A DNA stretch of 64,000 bases, taken from Nemertoderma westbladi (taxonomy: Eukaryota > Xenacoelomorpha > Nemertodermatida > Nemertodermatidae). Positions 48,866 to 59,162 of this stretch are shown here, one piece after another (positions within the stretch are counted from its first letter, which is position 1; every line of letters begins with the position of its first letter). The translations under genes and the position numbers were made by a program. Below the pieces are notes generated by a model that was not told where the DNA came from, made no database searches, and saw nothing but the letters and a program-made list of their open reading frames with translations. The DNA is taken from positions 1 to 64,000 of the forward strand of contig JAUCBJ010002021.1 in the NCBI GenBank assembly GCA_032718475.1, in the 5' to 3' direction.

Positions 48866-49320
48866 CACGGCGTTTTGACCTTTCGATTCCTTGGTGGGAA
48901 TCGTGGATCCGTTCTAGAACTTCCCTTCGACATTCCGGGGGAATTATAACCAATCCCCTGTCGATAGATAATTCAGTCCACACTTTTATCCGCTGTTGAA
49001 CAAGGCGATTGTAAACTGAGTCACCTTGAAAGTCACACACAATCGCACCAATTAAGGCCAACTTTATTCTTTAGGCGCTGCTACTTTCCTAATACGTTCT
49101 AGAACAGGGTCAATGTAAGTAGGATCAGTGTTACCTCTCGGATCGGTCCGGATCAGTGTTACCTTCTGGCAAAACAAAGCACATTCCACGACAGCCGACA
49201 TTCACACAGTCATTCTCGTCTGTTGGGTAGGGATCCGACACTGGTGTACGGGACAAGGCGTCAGGAATATTAACAGTGAGATTTACCTTTACGCCTTTGC
49301 ACCTCAATAGTGAACCAACT
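48866..49320 (-). pseudogene. Ty3/Gypsy pol fragment (RNase H end to integrase zinc domain)
   Basis: On the - strand from about 49320: VNLTVNIPDALSRTPVSDP, the conserved end of Gypsy RNase H (normally NxxADALSR), then a degraded linker. It ends (49061-48861) with ELSIDRGLVIIPPECRREVL and RIHDSHQGIERSKRR, the H2C2 zinc-binding start of integrase. Several stops; no LTR seen nearby. Confidence 0.75.
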
Positions 49321-49380
49321 TAAAAAGTCCTTTTCACGCAAAACTCATATAATTACATAAAAAATTATATTAAAAAAAGC

Positions 49381-49483
49381 CCCCAAGGGATAGCACCGCT
49401 TCTCGTCTGATCAACGGAAGTTAAAACCCTTCGGCTTGGTTAGTACTCGGATAGGAGACCGCAATGGGACAAAGAAGGCTGTT
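49381..49483 (+). pseudogene. 5S rRNA-derived sequence (pseudogene or SINE3-type head)
   Basis: Matches the 5S rRNA core in order: CTTCTCGTCTGATCA, CGGAAGTTAA, then CGGCTTGGTTAGTACTCGG and ATAGGAGACCGC, ending near AAGGCTGT. The internal promoter C-box region is well kept, while the A-box region (TTAAAACCCTTCGG) and the first 20 bases are diverged. The terminal stem does not form. It could be a dispersed 5S pseudogene or the head of a 5S-derived SINE; the 3' part has no tail I recognise. Confidence 0.8.
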
Positions 49484-50513
49484 ATATCATATTAGGGTGA
49501 GTGAGGGAGACTTGACTATAGGGGAGACTAGGACCAAAAACTATTGTAAATTATTTAACAATACCACACAAAAATGTGTAAAATACATGTTGGCTACACA
49601 CCCGCGCAACAATATACACAACAATATTATTAACAACAATATTAAATATACATATATATATTACGATTTTCAATTATAATACGTTTAATACATATTTTTT
49701 TTATTCTGCATTTTATTACTTTTATTTGAAAGTTGGTCAGTATTTTGAATACATAAAAAACTTTTAAGTAACCTAAAAACGCATAGATATATATTTCATT
49801 CAATAATATTATAATAAATTTAATAAAAAATAAAATTATTAATTAGTTAATTAATTTTATATCTCAATTATTTTTCTTTAATAATGCAGACGTTATTAGC
49901 CAAATGTCCATTATATTTAGACACTTTGAAAGTTGTTAAGAAACAAATTATTATCACTTAGAGAGAGAGTGGTCTTTAAATTAATAATACAACGGTGGTA
50001 TGAAAAAATCTTAAATGTATCGGACTATTTTGTTATTTATTTGGAAACAATTTGTTGGTAAGAAACAAGGCGACGACCTTTGTAAGAATTGGAGCATTCA
50101 GGGTAGTTATGGTAAAACTTATTTGGAGTGTGGAGAGGATTTAATGTATTAATTTGAAATCTGGGTTGGATTTCATCCAACCAGTTCGCCGGATTTGTTG
50201 AAAGGGAGTGATTGCCTAGCAACTGGTCCAAACAAAATTCCAACCTTGGTACAAACATTGCCAAACTGTCTGATATCTGAATTAGGTTAGATTAGGCACG
50301 ACATAAATTGTTTTATATTTAATGAAACCGTACATAAACAAATTTTAATTATTGATAATATTACACAACATTAAAGTTTTAAAACAATCCATACATCAGT
50401 TGCTGTGGTAGAGAGTAGACCATATAAATTGCACAACAACAGTAGGGACCTAGTCTCTGGAGTAGTTAAACGTTAAACCGGAAATTATGGATAAAAAACA
50501 CGTTTTATTGTTT
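49484..50513. other. AT-rich intergenic DNA upstream of DRC5
   Basis: No gene recognised. Long AT runs near 49600-49870. A short - strand frame at 50037-50264 has no recognisable domain. Confidence 0.45.
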
Positions 50514-50653
50514 TCGTAGTAAAATTATTATAATAGCGCGAATGAAAAAATGCCATAGTTTAATTAAGCGGAACGTTTAGATTTATTACTATAAATCCTG
50601 TGTAAACTATGGCATTTTTTTCATTCGCGCTAGTTATAATAAATTTACTACGA
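50514..50653. repeat. Long hairpin (about 50-bp arms), foldback MITE
   Basis: Left arm 50514-50562 (TCGTAGTAAAATTATTATAA, then TAGCGCGAATGAAAAAATGC) pairs with right arm 50600-50653 with few mismatches, around a 37-base loop. It lies about 340 bp upstream of the DRC5 start codon. Confidence 0.85.
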
Positions 50654-50995
50654 TTACGTTATACAACTGGAAATTCAACAACATCTGTTTTATTGTTTTG
50701 GTTAGAAAGGCCACCAACAGTTGTCTGTTCCTTCCCTTTATGTACCGGTAACGTGAATGTATGCCACCTGTATGGCTTCCTGTTGTTTAGGCCTATCTAT
50801 ACCTTATGTGGCCCGTGTTAGTTTTGCAATATCCTTACCCTTAATTTAATTTGTAAAGTAGGTAAAATAACTACTGTAATAGAAGCAACAAACTATGTAA
50901 CGAAAACTGAAACACTACGAACTATATATCTAATTGATTTACTTCGAATTTACAACTACTGAGTAATTGTTGTGTCCCCCAAACGAACCAATGAA

Positions 50996-51092
50996 ATGTC
51001 TGAGAACCGAGAATCAATTAAAACAGAAGAAACGGCATCGAAGGATGATAAGGAAGCAGTAGAACAAACTGAGCCCGATGTTTCAACTCAGA
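50996..51092 (+). CDS. TCTE1: TCTE1/DRC5 exon 1
   Basis: ATG then a Glu/Lys/Thr-rich stretch ending DVSTQ; donor A|GTAAGT, phase 1, which matches the two-base overhang of exon 2 (joined codon ATT). The start is chosen because the frame links in phase to exon 2; an ATG five bases upstream is in another frame. Confidence 0.75.
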
Positions 51093-54000
51093 GTAAGTTC
51101 ACCTCCTCAATAATACACCCTAGTTAATGGTTGTAAAACGTAATTGAAAAACTTTCGGTTGCTATTCGGTTAATCGGAATTAACGCAGATAAAGATCTGC
51201 TCTGTTTCGGCGCCTCCGCACTTATTTACTGTAAGTATTTTTGGATATTTCGATATTTTAATTGTCGCTTACTTTACTTGTACTGTATTTTTTTACAGTA
51301 AGTACACAAGTAAATAATGTATCTACTGTAATAGCCTAGCGCCCCTAACATGACTTGAAAATAAATGCTTTCGCCCATGTGAAGAATACCAGGATTTCAC
51401 TCGACTTTTTATTGAAATTTTATATTTGAAGATTTTTATTTTTTTTATTTATCTTTATTAAGTGTTTTATAGCGCTTATTTCTGTTTTATAACCTGTACA
51501 TATGCTAATTAGTTTATTGTTTTGGTTAGATGTAGCCCTTCTGTAACTGGTATTTTTGGTGAGAACCTGGTATTCTACACATGGGGGTAAACTGCAAAGT
51601 GAAATACAGTATAACGGCAGGAAGTCTGGTATTCTTCACATAGGCCAATAAATTTTTCGTAAGTTAAGTATATTATGTGTACAACTTACTACCGGTATCT
51701 TTGTGCGTACAATCTATGCAATCGCACCATGCAATCTACACATTGCTTGCTACTGTATGATGCAGCATGCATTAACAATGCTATGCCGACTTGACGACAA
51801 AATTGCGCCGTCACAACTCCCCATCCCCTCTATTTGTGCGCACAACCTACTACGAATCACTATTGGGATGATACAAGAAGGCTCCACTATATTTTCTTGT
51901 TACTATTAAGAAAGGGAGGGCGTCATATTCCGCGTGCCACAATGAGTTTAACGGCCCGTGAAGTTTGTCAGACTTTTTGCTGTTATACAGTAGTTTTAGC
52001 TTTGCTTGGAGTTTACCCAGTTTGCACTTTGAATCAACCACGTTTTCAATGTTACAGAAAAACTGAATCCAACAAAACCAATAAACGAATTAGTAGTTGT
52101 ACTGGTTATAAGAAAGAAGAAGCGCTATAATACACTTATAAGGATCAATCTAAAAAAATACAAATTCTTCATACTGCTGTAATATATATATAAAAAAAAT
52201 TTCGATCGAAAATAATTGAAATCCTCCTTTACATGGGCGCCACTGACTTCCTGTGTGCAAAGTCCAGTGATTTATTTACCTTGGTTACCTTTATTTACCT
52301 TGGTTGCCTTTATTTACCTTGGTTACCTTTATTTACCTTGGTTACGTTTTCTCCTCCCCAGTTGCCGCACCGACTCCGAGCCTACCCGACGACTCGTTTC
52401 AGTTCGCAGAAGGCGACGGAAATCCCGCCGCCGACGGCCGCAAAATGCGTCGGATTATCGCGGAAGACCCCGAGTGGACCCTCGCGACGGTGCCGATGTT
52501 GTCCGAGTTGGTAAACGATCACATCGTCGCCAACTTCGCAACTAATCCTATTCTCGATGACCTTAGAAAACCTGATAGAGTGAAGGTTAGAGCTTATAAC
52601 TGATGATTTTTATAGATTTTATATCTACTGTAGTAGGCCTCCTATATTATATATCTATTGCCATACTCTACTTCTTACTGTATTTCCTCTTTCATCCTCG
52701 CATTTATTCTACCATACTTCGGCAGTAGATACTTAAACAAAATTACTACTACTACTAGGTCGAGCGAACTCGTACAATGGCAATGAGATCCTTCCAGGCT
52801 TCCACCATTACCGATCACACTGTACTATTCGGCCTTCTTAAAAGTAATGGCCTCTCTATCAGAGGCCTATTTGTCGTTTACCTATCACCCTATCAGAGGC
52901 CATGGTTGCCTGGTTCTACTTCTAGTGCAGTAGTGCTAATGTACCTACCGGTTACCTACACATACCGTAATTGTTGTGTAACAACCCGTTGCTATGGTTA
53001 CATGAATTTTACAAAATTGTGTTTTAGTTAAGTTTTAGTTAAATTTTTAACTTTTATTTAACTAGACACCTCAGAATTAGTTGAAAAAGTTAGTTAACTA
53101 GTCATTTTTAATTATTTAGTTGGGTTTAGTTAAATTGTCACTACAAAATTAGTTGAACAGCACTGCCATGTTCAGTATCCCTTTCAAGTTGATCTATATA
53201 TGTTGTGGCCGGTCGTCCACGACTACGCTTTCCATGAGTTGGTTGCCAGAGAAGTAGATCTGGTATGACCTAGTCTTTACTTCGCCAGCAGTGCCCACTG
53301 AATCTTAATCTGCGTTCACGGAGGGTGGTTGATACAGGCGGTATTGTACCATAAAGCTCGGCGTTTGTCATGTGTTGTCTCCAGCTGATGTTTAGGGCTG
53401 CCCTTAGTAGTCTTGTGTAGCAACCATCAATTCGTTGTTCAAGTGAGTTAGTCAGTGTCCAGGTCTCACTCCCGTATAAAAATACACTTTCCACTGTGGC
53501 TCGAAAGAACTTAGTCTTCAAGTGCCTGGAGAGATTTCATTTCCAAATTGTATCCATTTTTGATAGAGCTACCCAAGCCTTTGCTTTAAAGAAAATTACC
53601 GTTATTCTTACCTTACTTTACTCAACTTACTTTACTTTACTCAACTTACTTTTTTTTCCCAGATTGGGTTACTATATTTACAAATCTAAAAACATTACCT
53701 TATACAACTTTGCACAAAACAATATCCACCACCAACTGAAGACAAGAACATAAATTACCAATAAATGTATACGTATTGACAGTTCTACACCCAGTGCCCG
53801 GGGTCTGAGTCAGCATTTGCCAACACGAGGGACGTGTCGGCAACAGATTCCCGCATTGATCGCCTAGCCGCTGATCGGTAGCCGCGCAGGCACATCAAGG
53901 AAGAACGGAGGAGAGAGAAGATTAACTTTCTCCGCACCCATGATACACATCAACTTCTTGACTTTACTCAACTTACTTTACTCTACTGTACTCCTGTCAG

Positions 54001-57000
54001 TTTACTTTACATCCATCTAAGGAACTTCGACTGATTTCTCCCTCTATCCCATTGGCTGTTACTGTTTACTTTACTTCCATCCTAGGTACTTCGACTGATT
54101 TCTCCCTCTATCCCATTGGCTGTTACTGTTTACTTTACTTCCATCCTAGGTACTTCGACGGATTTCTCCCTCTATCCCATTGGCTGTTACCGCACCTTTG
54201 GTTGGCGATGAGTCGTACTGGAAGCGATGTTGTAAGGCCAGGTGGCCTGTCTGTAACCCAACGGACTACCAAGGGAGTTTCAAGATCATGCTATTCCAAA
54301 AGTATATTGAGGATCTTATTGAAAATTATGTACCGTCGTCTGGGTCAGCAACTATTGCCTCCTTAGACGAGGTATTTAAACAGACATACCGTGCGTAGAC
54401 GTGGCGCATATTATTGCAAATGGGTGATTCTCAATAAAAGTAGCCAAAATTGAAAATCATATTTTACATTGCTTCATGTGTCCTCAGAATTTTATCTAGT
54501 GAACAAAATTTGATGCGGTAAAGTTTTTCAGAAAGCAGATAATTTTATAATAGTGGTCAACTTGTGTGTAAGGTAATACACCCTCGTAATCATAGTTAAT
54601 TTTCAAATTATTTCTCAAAAATGCATATTTTTGAACTTAAAGTGCAAAATGTAGAATTTTGAACACTTCCCTGTGTTTATACTACACACACATACAAATG
54701 TAAAGATATTAGTCCGGCAGCAAATAGCACAAATTTTGGTGAACCGTGTTTTTTTATACCCATAAAATGTTTTATCGGTTTTGTACTCATTAGACCCTGC
54801 TGAACAATATTTAGGAGGGTGTCGCCCCTACAACCTTGAGCATTTCTCATAAATCGTGTTACCATGGTTACCGGGGTGTTTATCTGCAGCTGCCATGTTT
54901 TAAACACACAATGGTTACAGGATTTACCCGAAGCCTGACTAAACCAATGATTGCGAATTCGATGAGCTTATTTTCAAACCACTGTTACCCTGGTAACCGT
55001 TGCTAGAGGCAGTAATCTACGGTTCACGCCATAGCAAACACCAACTAACCCATTATGCGACCTCAGTATCAACATATTCCCTTAGTATATCGCATACTGA
55101 ACTTGTATTCGACAATTCGAGTCACAGTTATTATGACAACCGTTGCTACGGTAACTACTGTAGTATATCATAGCAACCAGCTACCAAAGTATTCTATGAT
55201 TATATGATAGTACTGTTTCAACATACCCCCGCTGTATGGTACATAGTGCATAGTGGGTTTATTGAACTTGGTTTCTAGCCACAGTTACCATGACAACTGT
55301 TGCTATGTAGACTAGACAGTGATTTTAAATATGATTTTAAAGGTCGTTGATATTCACAGGAACTATTGTAGAGGAATTAACTTTAGGTAAGTATTTTAGT
55401 TCACAATTTTTATTAATAATAAATTGATATATCAATTATCAAAGATCATAAGATCTTAATCCTGTAATCGAAATTGTTGAATCATTAACCCTATGGCATA
55501 TCAAATAGTTGGAAATTCAAATATACATAGTTATTATTATTATTTGTTTGTTGTTATTATTGTTGTTATTATTATTATTATTGGCCTTTTGAATGTGCAC
55601 TGCCTTTTTCTTCTCACTGTTAGTAGTGCAGTACTTACAGCAGTAAATGGGGAGTACAAAACCAAGAGGTAAAGTCGCGTTAGGTCCCAAAGAGCGTTAG
55701 GTGCCAATGCCATTTAGAGGAGCAGGTTGGTAAAGGAGCAGGTTACAGAGGCGTGCTGGGGGAACCAAAACAATAAACAAAAGTTAACACATGTGTTTTG
55801 TACTGGTCTTGGGTGGGTCTTGGGTCATTTGTTTTATACTAACCCCAGTAGTAATGTTAGTTAATAAAACTTAAACTTAAAAACAGCTAACATGGTAAAT
55901 TTATACCTTGTTACAGTACCTTATACTAATTTAATGTGTAAAATTACAGGCGCAGACACTGATATTGTATTGAATAATTGTATATGAATGATATAATTGT
56001 TAAATTACAGGCACATACAATGTCCATTTGTTTAAGGTGTGAGAAATAAGGCAATTATTACATATGAAATTGTTAAATTACAGGCAAGGACGTGGTATCA
56101 CAGGCTGGACAATTTTCTTTAGTCTGTTAAAATAAATCAAAGACCTAACAAGCTCGACCAATAACACCATTGAATTCAGCATTAAAAGATGTCTCAGAAT
56201 ATATATAGTTTTCCACACATTTATGAAATTCATTTTTTAACATAGTTTTGGCCACTTTTAAGAATCGCCCAATGATAACTTTTCGTAGATTACATTATTG
56301 CTGACACCGCTGTGCTGTGCTTATTCTGATAAAATCTTTTCACCTCCCTATTCACTCACCCAACACACACCGATTATATTTTTACCTATTGTATAATTAT
56401 CTCGATGTTATAAGGTTACACATTGATTTTAACGAGTATTATTTATCTTTTAGGTCCTCCCATTGGCTAGCACTTATGTTCGCCGACTCGATATAAAACA
56501 GCTGTTGCCTCCGATCAAGGAATTACCCAGGATGGGTGAGGATATTTTGGACGATTCCGCCAGTACAGCCAGCGACATATCGGAAATTGACCACTTTGAA
56601 TTTGAGAATGTGTTCAAACAGTTACCGCATTTTGAGGATTTGAGCGTGACATACCAGGTGAATATTATCATATTCTTGCTCTGTGTAGACCTACCTACTA
56701 TAATTATATATAATATATATTTATAATAATTTATTTTATAGAACTAATTGAAATCTCATTTTTTAGGTGAAAGATTGCGGAATGAATTTTGAATGGAATT
56801 TATTCATATTTACCGGCCGTGACTGCCAGCTGTTGGCGAAGTCTCTCAACAGTTGCCGGACGTTGAAACGACTTTGTATCCATCATAGCAAAGTTGACTG
56901 CGATAAGGTGAGAAGAAACGTCTTTGTTGAGAGATCAAACCTCCCTCAAGTTATTATTACCAGCAATAATTTAAAGTCCATCCTCACTCACATGATTGCT

Positions 57001-59015
57001 CTACTTTCTCGTAGGCTTTTCTCGCCTTGAGTTATCGAAGAGTAAAATGCTCCAAAAAATTTGAATGTTATAAATAAAATACAAACTAAATATATTCCGA
57101 ATTGAATAAAAATGAAATCTAATAAAATCACAGTACTTTTAAATTAGTTGAAAAATTAAAATGGTAAATATCAATTGAAAATTAATATTTTTAAAGGGTA
57201 CATTCATAATAAAAGTAGTTTTTTATATTTGTGTACGCTTACTAACGTTATTTAATGGGTCTGGCTGATGGCATAAGGAAATTATAGTTTTGAAATCAAA
57301 GGTTACTACTAACTAACCCCAATTAAAAGTTAATACTCAAAGTCAATACTAGTCAATAATAACAAAGTTAATACTATTTATTTAAATTTCAACGGCGTGG
57401 TATCGCAAGCCTGCAGATACTGGGCTCGTTCTCAATGCCACTGCGTGTTCCCCTGAGTTTTACAAACGCGGAGTAATTCAAGGTATATTTATTTCATCGC
57501 ATCTTTAATATACCGCTATTGGGGATGCTAAGAATATGCTTAGTAATAACCAATATACTGATGCTGCGGTCGAGCATGAGCTAGCCGCAGTTCAAGCCGC
57601 TAGGGGGCGTGCAAGTAGTTCTGGGGGCGAGCGGCACCACCAAGGTCCGTAACCCGGTGGACCAGGCAGCTGCTGATGACTAAAAGCCCATTATCTGTAA
57701 GTTTGAGTACCGAGGTCGGGCAACCGATCTGTTTGTTCGAAAGTTGCGTGGACTTATACCCAGGTCTTGCACACGGGCCAGTTCGGTACGTTTTCACTAC
57801 GTCTACCCTGCGCCAGTCACTCCCTTCTCTAACAGATCAGATCCCGTCCCGGATATCCTTGCATCTAATGTCGTTTACTCTTTCTCTTGTCCCTCTTGTA
57901 CTGTGTGTACTTGTACTCTTGTACTTGTGGGGAATATGTTGGACATACCATCCAACACTTGTTTGAACGCGTTAAGCCCCGTTCACATCCAACGGTGCGT
58001 GAGCGGTTAAGTAGTCTAACGGTATTGATGCGGTAAGTCAGCCGGTCACTACCCGGAGCTCGTTCACACCCAACGGTACCCACCGTTGCGGTAACTGATT
58101 GTCTATCTGTCGACTGTGAATTCAATAGGAAATTACAGTACATTAATTGTTTTAACATTGTTTAAATGGGCTGCGGTAAATCACGCGGTGTACCGTTCCG
58201 TTGGATGTGTACGGGCCTTTAGACATCACCAGGATGGGACGGCCAAGGATGGGAGCGAACAGGGTAAGACTGTGCACAACCACATCATGACGCACCGCGG
58301 CGAGCCCTATACATATTCGCTGACTGACTGGCGTGAATTATTTTAACATTTCAAAGTAATTACTAGACACCCATTGCGGCCAGTCTTGCAAAAGCTTAAA
58401 ATGTATTACATTCAAACACACAGGAACGTGAAACAGAAACAGATACAGAAACGTGATTGGCGTAAGTTTGCGGTGCTGCTTCCCAGTGGTTAGTTACAGA
58501 CCTCTATTTTCATTTCAATACTCGTTCTGTCTCCCTTTGTAAAATTTCTCTCTAAATTCCCTGGCTTGGCCTCCTGAGAATGCCTTCAGCTGCGGGACGA
58601 AACCTACCGATCAGCTGGCTGCTGTCAGCTGATCACTGATTGCATGCAACGTCTAAGTCTTGTTGCTTTTTAGTTTTTTACATACTTTGGTACATACTAA
58701 CACACCTAGCGGAAAGGTTTTTACTTAAGGTGCTTCATAAATATAAATATAATTCGTATTTATTTAAATATTAATATAATTAATTGAATACATTTTTTAA
58801 CGCTATGGTTTTTAATTATTCTGCTTAATAATTTAATGTTGCTTTCTAGGTAAGAGTGCTAGTAAGCCACCTACTAGATCACCCGACACTGGAAGAATTC
58901 GACCTGAAATACAACAAGATTGGAGACAGTGGGGCCAGAGCTTTGGGTAAACTTATCAACAGACGTAGTTGCCTCACGAAACTTATAATCAGAGATAATA
59001 AAATAGGACCCCAAG
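50996..59015 (+). CDS. TCTE1: Dynein regulatory complex subunit 5 (T-complex testis expressed 1), exons 1-6; 3' end beyond window
   Basis: DRC5 is a leucine-rich-repeat protein of the nexin-dynein regulatory complex that links outer doublets in motile cilia and sperm flagella. Six exons join in phase: 50996-51092, 52362-52585, 54150-54371, 56454-56657, 56767-56907 and 58850-59015 (352 codons in part). Diagnostic segments are MRRIIAEDPEW in exon 2, SYWKRCCKARWPVC in exon 3, TYVRRLDIKQLLPP in exon 4, VKDCGMNFEWNLFIFT in exon 5, and the LRRs LLDHPTLEEFDLKYNKIGD and LIIRDNKIG in exon 6. All introns are GT-AG. Exon 7 should start G-AGAIGYALTKN, the next LRR; that sequence and its acceptor are amplified in the 59542-64000 array. 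The start ATG (MSENRESIKTEE) gives an acidic N-terminus. The real exon 7 and the stop are outside the window. Confidence 0.92.
51374..51585. mobile_element. 212-bp MITE in DRC5 intron 1
   Basis: Inverted ends of about 27 bp: CCCATGTGAAGAATACCAGG at the left and CCTGGTATTCTACACATGGG at the right. The same family recurs at 45695-47535 and 59163-59355. Confidence 0.8.
51755..51835 (-). mobile_element. LINE 3' tail fragment
   Basis: Reverse complement resembles the tail after 9430: CGACAAAATTGCGCCG with nearby GCAGCATGCA, both also found near 9440-9520 in the other orientation. A small remnant. Confidence 0.4.
52268..52346. repeat. 21-bp tandem repeat just upstream of exon 2 acceptor
   Basis: About four copies of TTTATTTACCTTGGTTACCT (19-21 bp), ending some 15 bases before the pyrimidine tract of the exon 2 acceptor (TTTTCTCCTCCCCAG). 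Confidence 0.85.
52362..52585 (+). CDS. TCTE1: TCTE1/DRC5 exon 2
   Basis: Acceptor CTCCTCCCCAG|TT, donor GAAG|GTTAGA. Encodes a Pro/Ala linker, then MRRIIAEDPEWTLATVPML and NPILDDLRKPDRVK, the conserved N-terminal motif of DRC5. Confidence 0.93.
53162..53525 (-). pseudogene. LINE RT C-terminal fragment in DRC5 intron 2
   Basis: The - strand reads FFRATVESVFLYGSETWTLT, CYTRLLRAALNISWRQH and RERRLRFSGHCWRSKD, then, after a frame change, THGKRSRGRPATTYIDQLER. This is the standard C-terminus of RTE-like LINE polyproteins, same family as 8682-9430. Confidence 0.9.
54000..54191. repeat. 64-bp triplication covering the exon 3 splice acceptor
   Basis: Three tandem copies (54000-54063, 54064-54127, 54128-54191) of a unit holding intron end and exon start: TTACTTCCATCCTAG|GTACTT, then CCCTCTATCCCATTGGCTGT. 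The second and third copies keep the acceptor AG; the first reads ATCTAAGGAAC. Only the third continues into the exon. Confidence 0.95.
54150..54371 (+). CDS. TCTE1: TCTE1/DRC5 exon 3
   Basis: Acceptor CATCCTAG|GTACTT, donor GACGAG|GTATTT, both phase 0. Encodes SPSIPLAVTAPLVGDESYWK, RCCKARWPVC and a helical region (KYIEDLIENYVPSSGSATIA). The acceptor used is inferred to be that of the third repeat copy. Confidence 0.92.
54372..56453. other. DRC5 intron 3; cluster of X-box-like palindromes
   Basis: No other gene. Between 54855 and 55300 there are several GTTACC/GGTAAC palindromes, one (GTTACCCTGGTAAC, 54984-54997) a perfect RFX X-box match and others one base off (54858, 55284). A TTATTA/TTGTTA microsatellite lies near 55530-55580. 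Confidence 0.55.
56454..56657 (+). CDS. TCTE1: TCTE1/DRC5 exon 4
   Basis: Acceptor TTATCTTTTAG|GTCCTC, donor TACCAG|GTGAAT. Encodes TYVRRLDIKQLLPPIKELPR, an acidic Ser-rich segment and FKQLPHFEDLSVTYQ leading into the LRR region. Confidence 0.92.
56767..56907 (+). CDS. TCTE1: TCTE1/DRC5 exon 5
   Basis: Acceptor CATTTTTTAG|GTGAAA, donor GATAAG|GTGAGA. Encodes VKDCGMNFEWNLFIFTGRDC and LAKSLNSCRTLKRLCIHHSK, strongly conserved in DRC5. Confidence 0.95.
57030..57790. other. DRC5 intron 5, no feature recognised
   Basis: AT-rich first half; the second half (57400-57790) is more GC-balanced and may belong to the following retroelement fragment, but nothing was recognised. Confidence 0.4.
57790..57971 (+). 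pseudogene. GIY-YIG endonuclease-domain fragment of a retroelement
   Basis: With one frame change the + strand reads SNRSDPVPDILASNVVYSFS CPSC (split here only for length), then CGEYVGHTIQHLFERV, the GIY-YIG pattern (VVYxxxCxxC ... YVGxTxxxLxxR) found at the C-terminus of Penelope-like and some other retroelements. It ends at a MITE insertion at 57972. Confidence 0.6.
57972..58221. mobile_element. 250-bp MITE with CCGTTCACATCCAACGG ends
   Basis: The left end TTAAGCCCCGTTCACATCC and the right end in reverse complement CTAAAGGCCCGTACACATCC form imperfect inverted repeats of about 24 bp. The internal subterminal repeats CGTTCACACCCAACGGTACC and ACCGTTCCGTTGGATGTG also pair. TTA at both borders may be the target duplication. 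Confidence 0.65.
58850..59015 (+). CDS. TCTE1: TCTE1/DRC5 exon 6
   Basis: Acceptor TTGCTTTCTAG|GTAAGA, donor CCAAG|GTAACT (phase 1). Encodes two leucine-rich repeats, LLDHPTLEEFDLKYNKIGDS and SCLTKLIIRDNKIGPQ. The exon begins with GTAAGA, itself a strong donor sequence. Confidence 0.93.
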
Positions 59016-59162
59016 GTAACTAAATATCTTTTATACGAAATAATTAGTTGTTAGTTTAAAAGTTTAGTTGAAATAGAATACCTTGTAAAAATATATCATT
59101 AATATTTCAAAATGATAAAAAACGATAGCTCTAAATCGAGTTGCTTTTCTCTACCAAATTAG

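Noticed and set aside
52216-52545. Arg-rich and Pro-rich frames overlapping DRC5 exon 2
   Set aside because: Alternative frames of a GC-rich exon; splice sites and conserved MRRIIAEDPEW fix the real frame.
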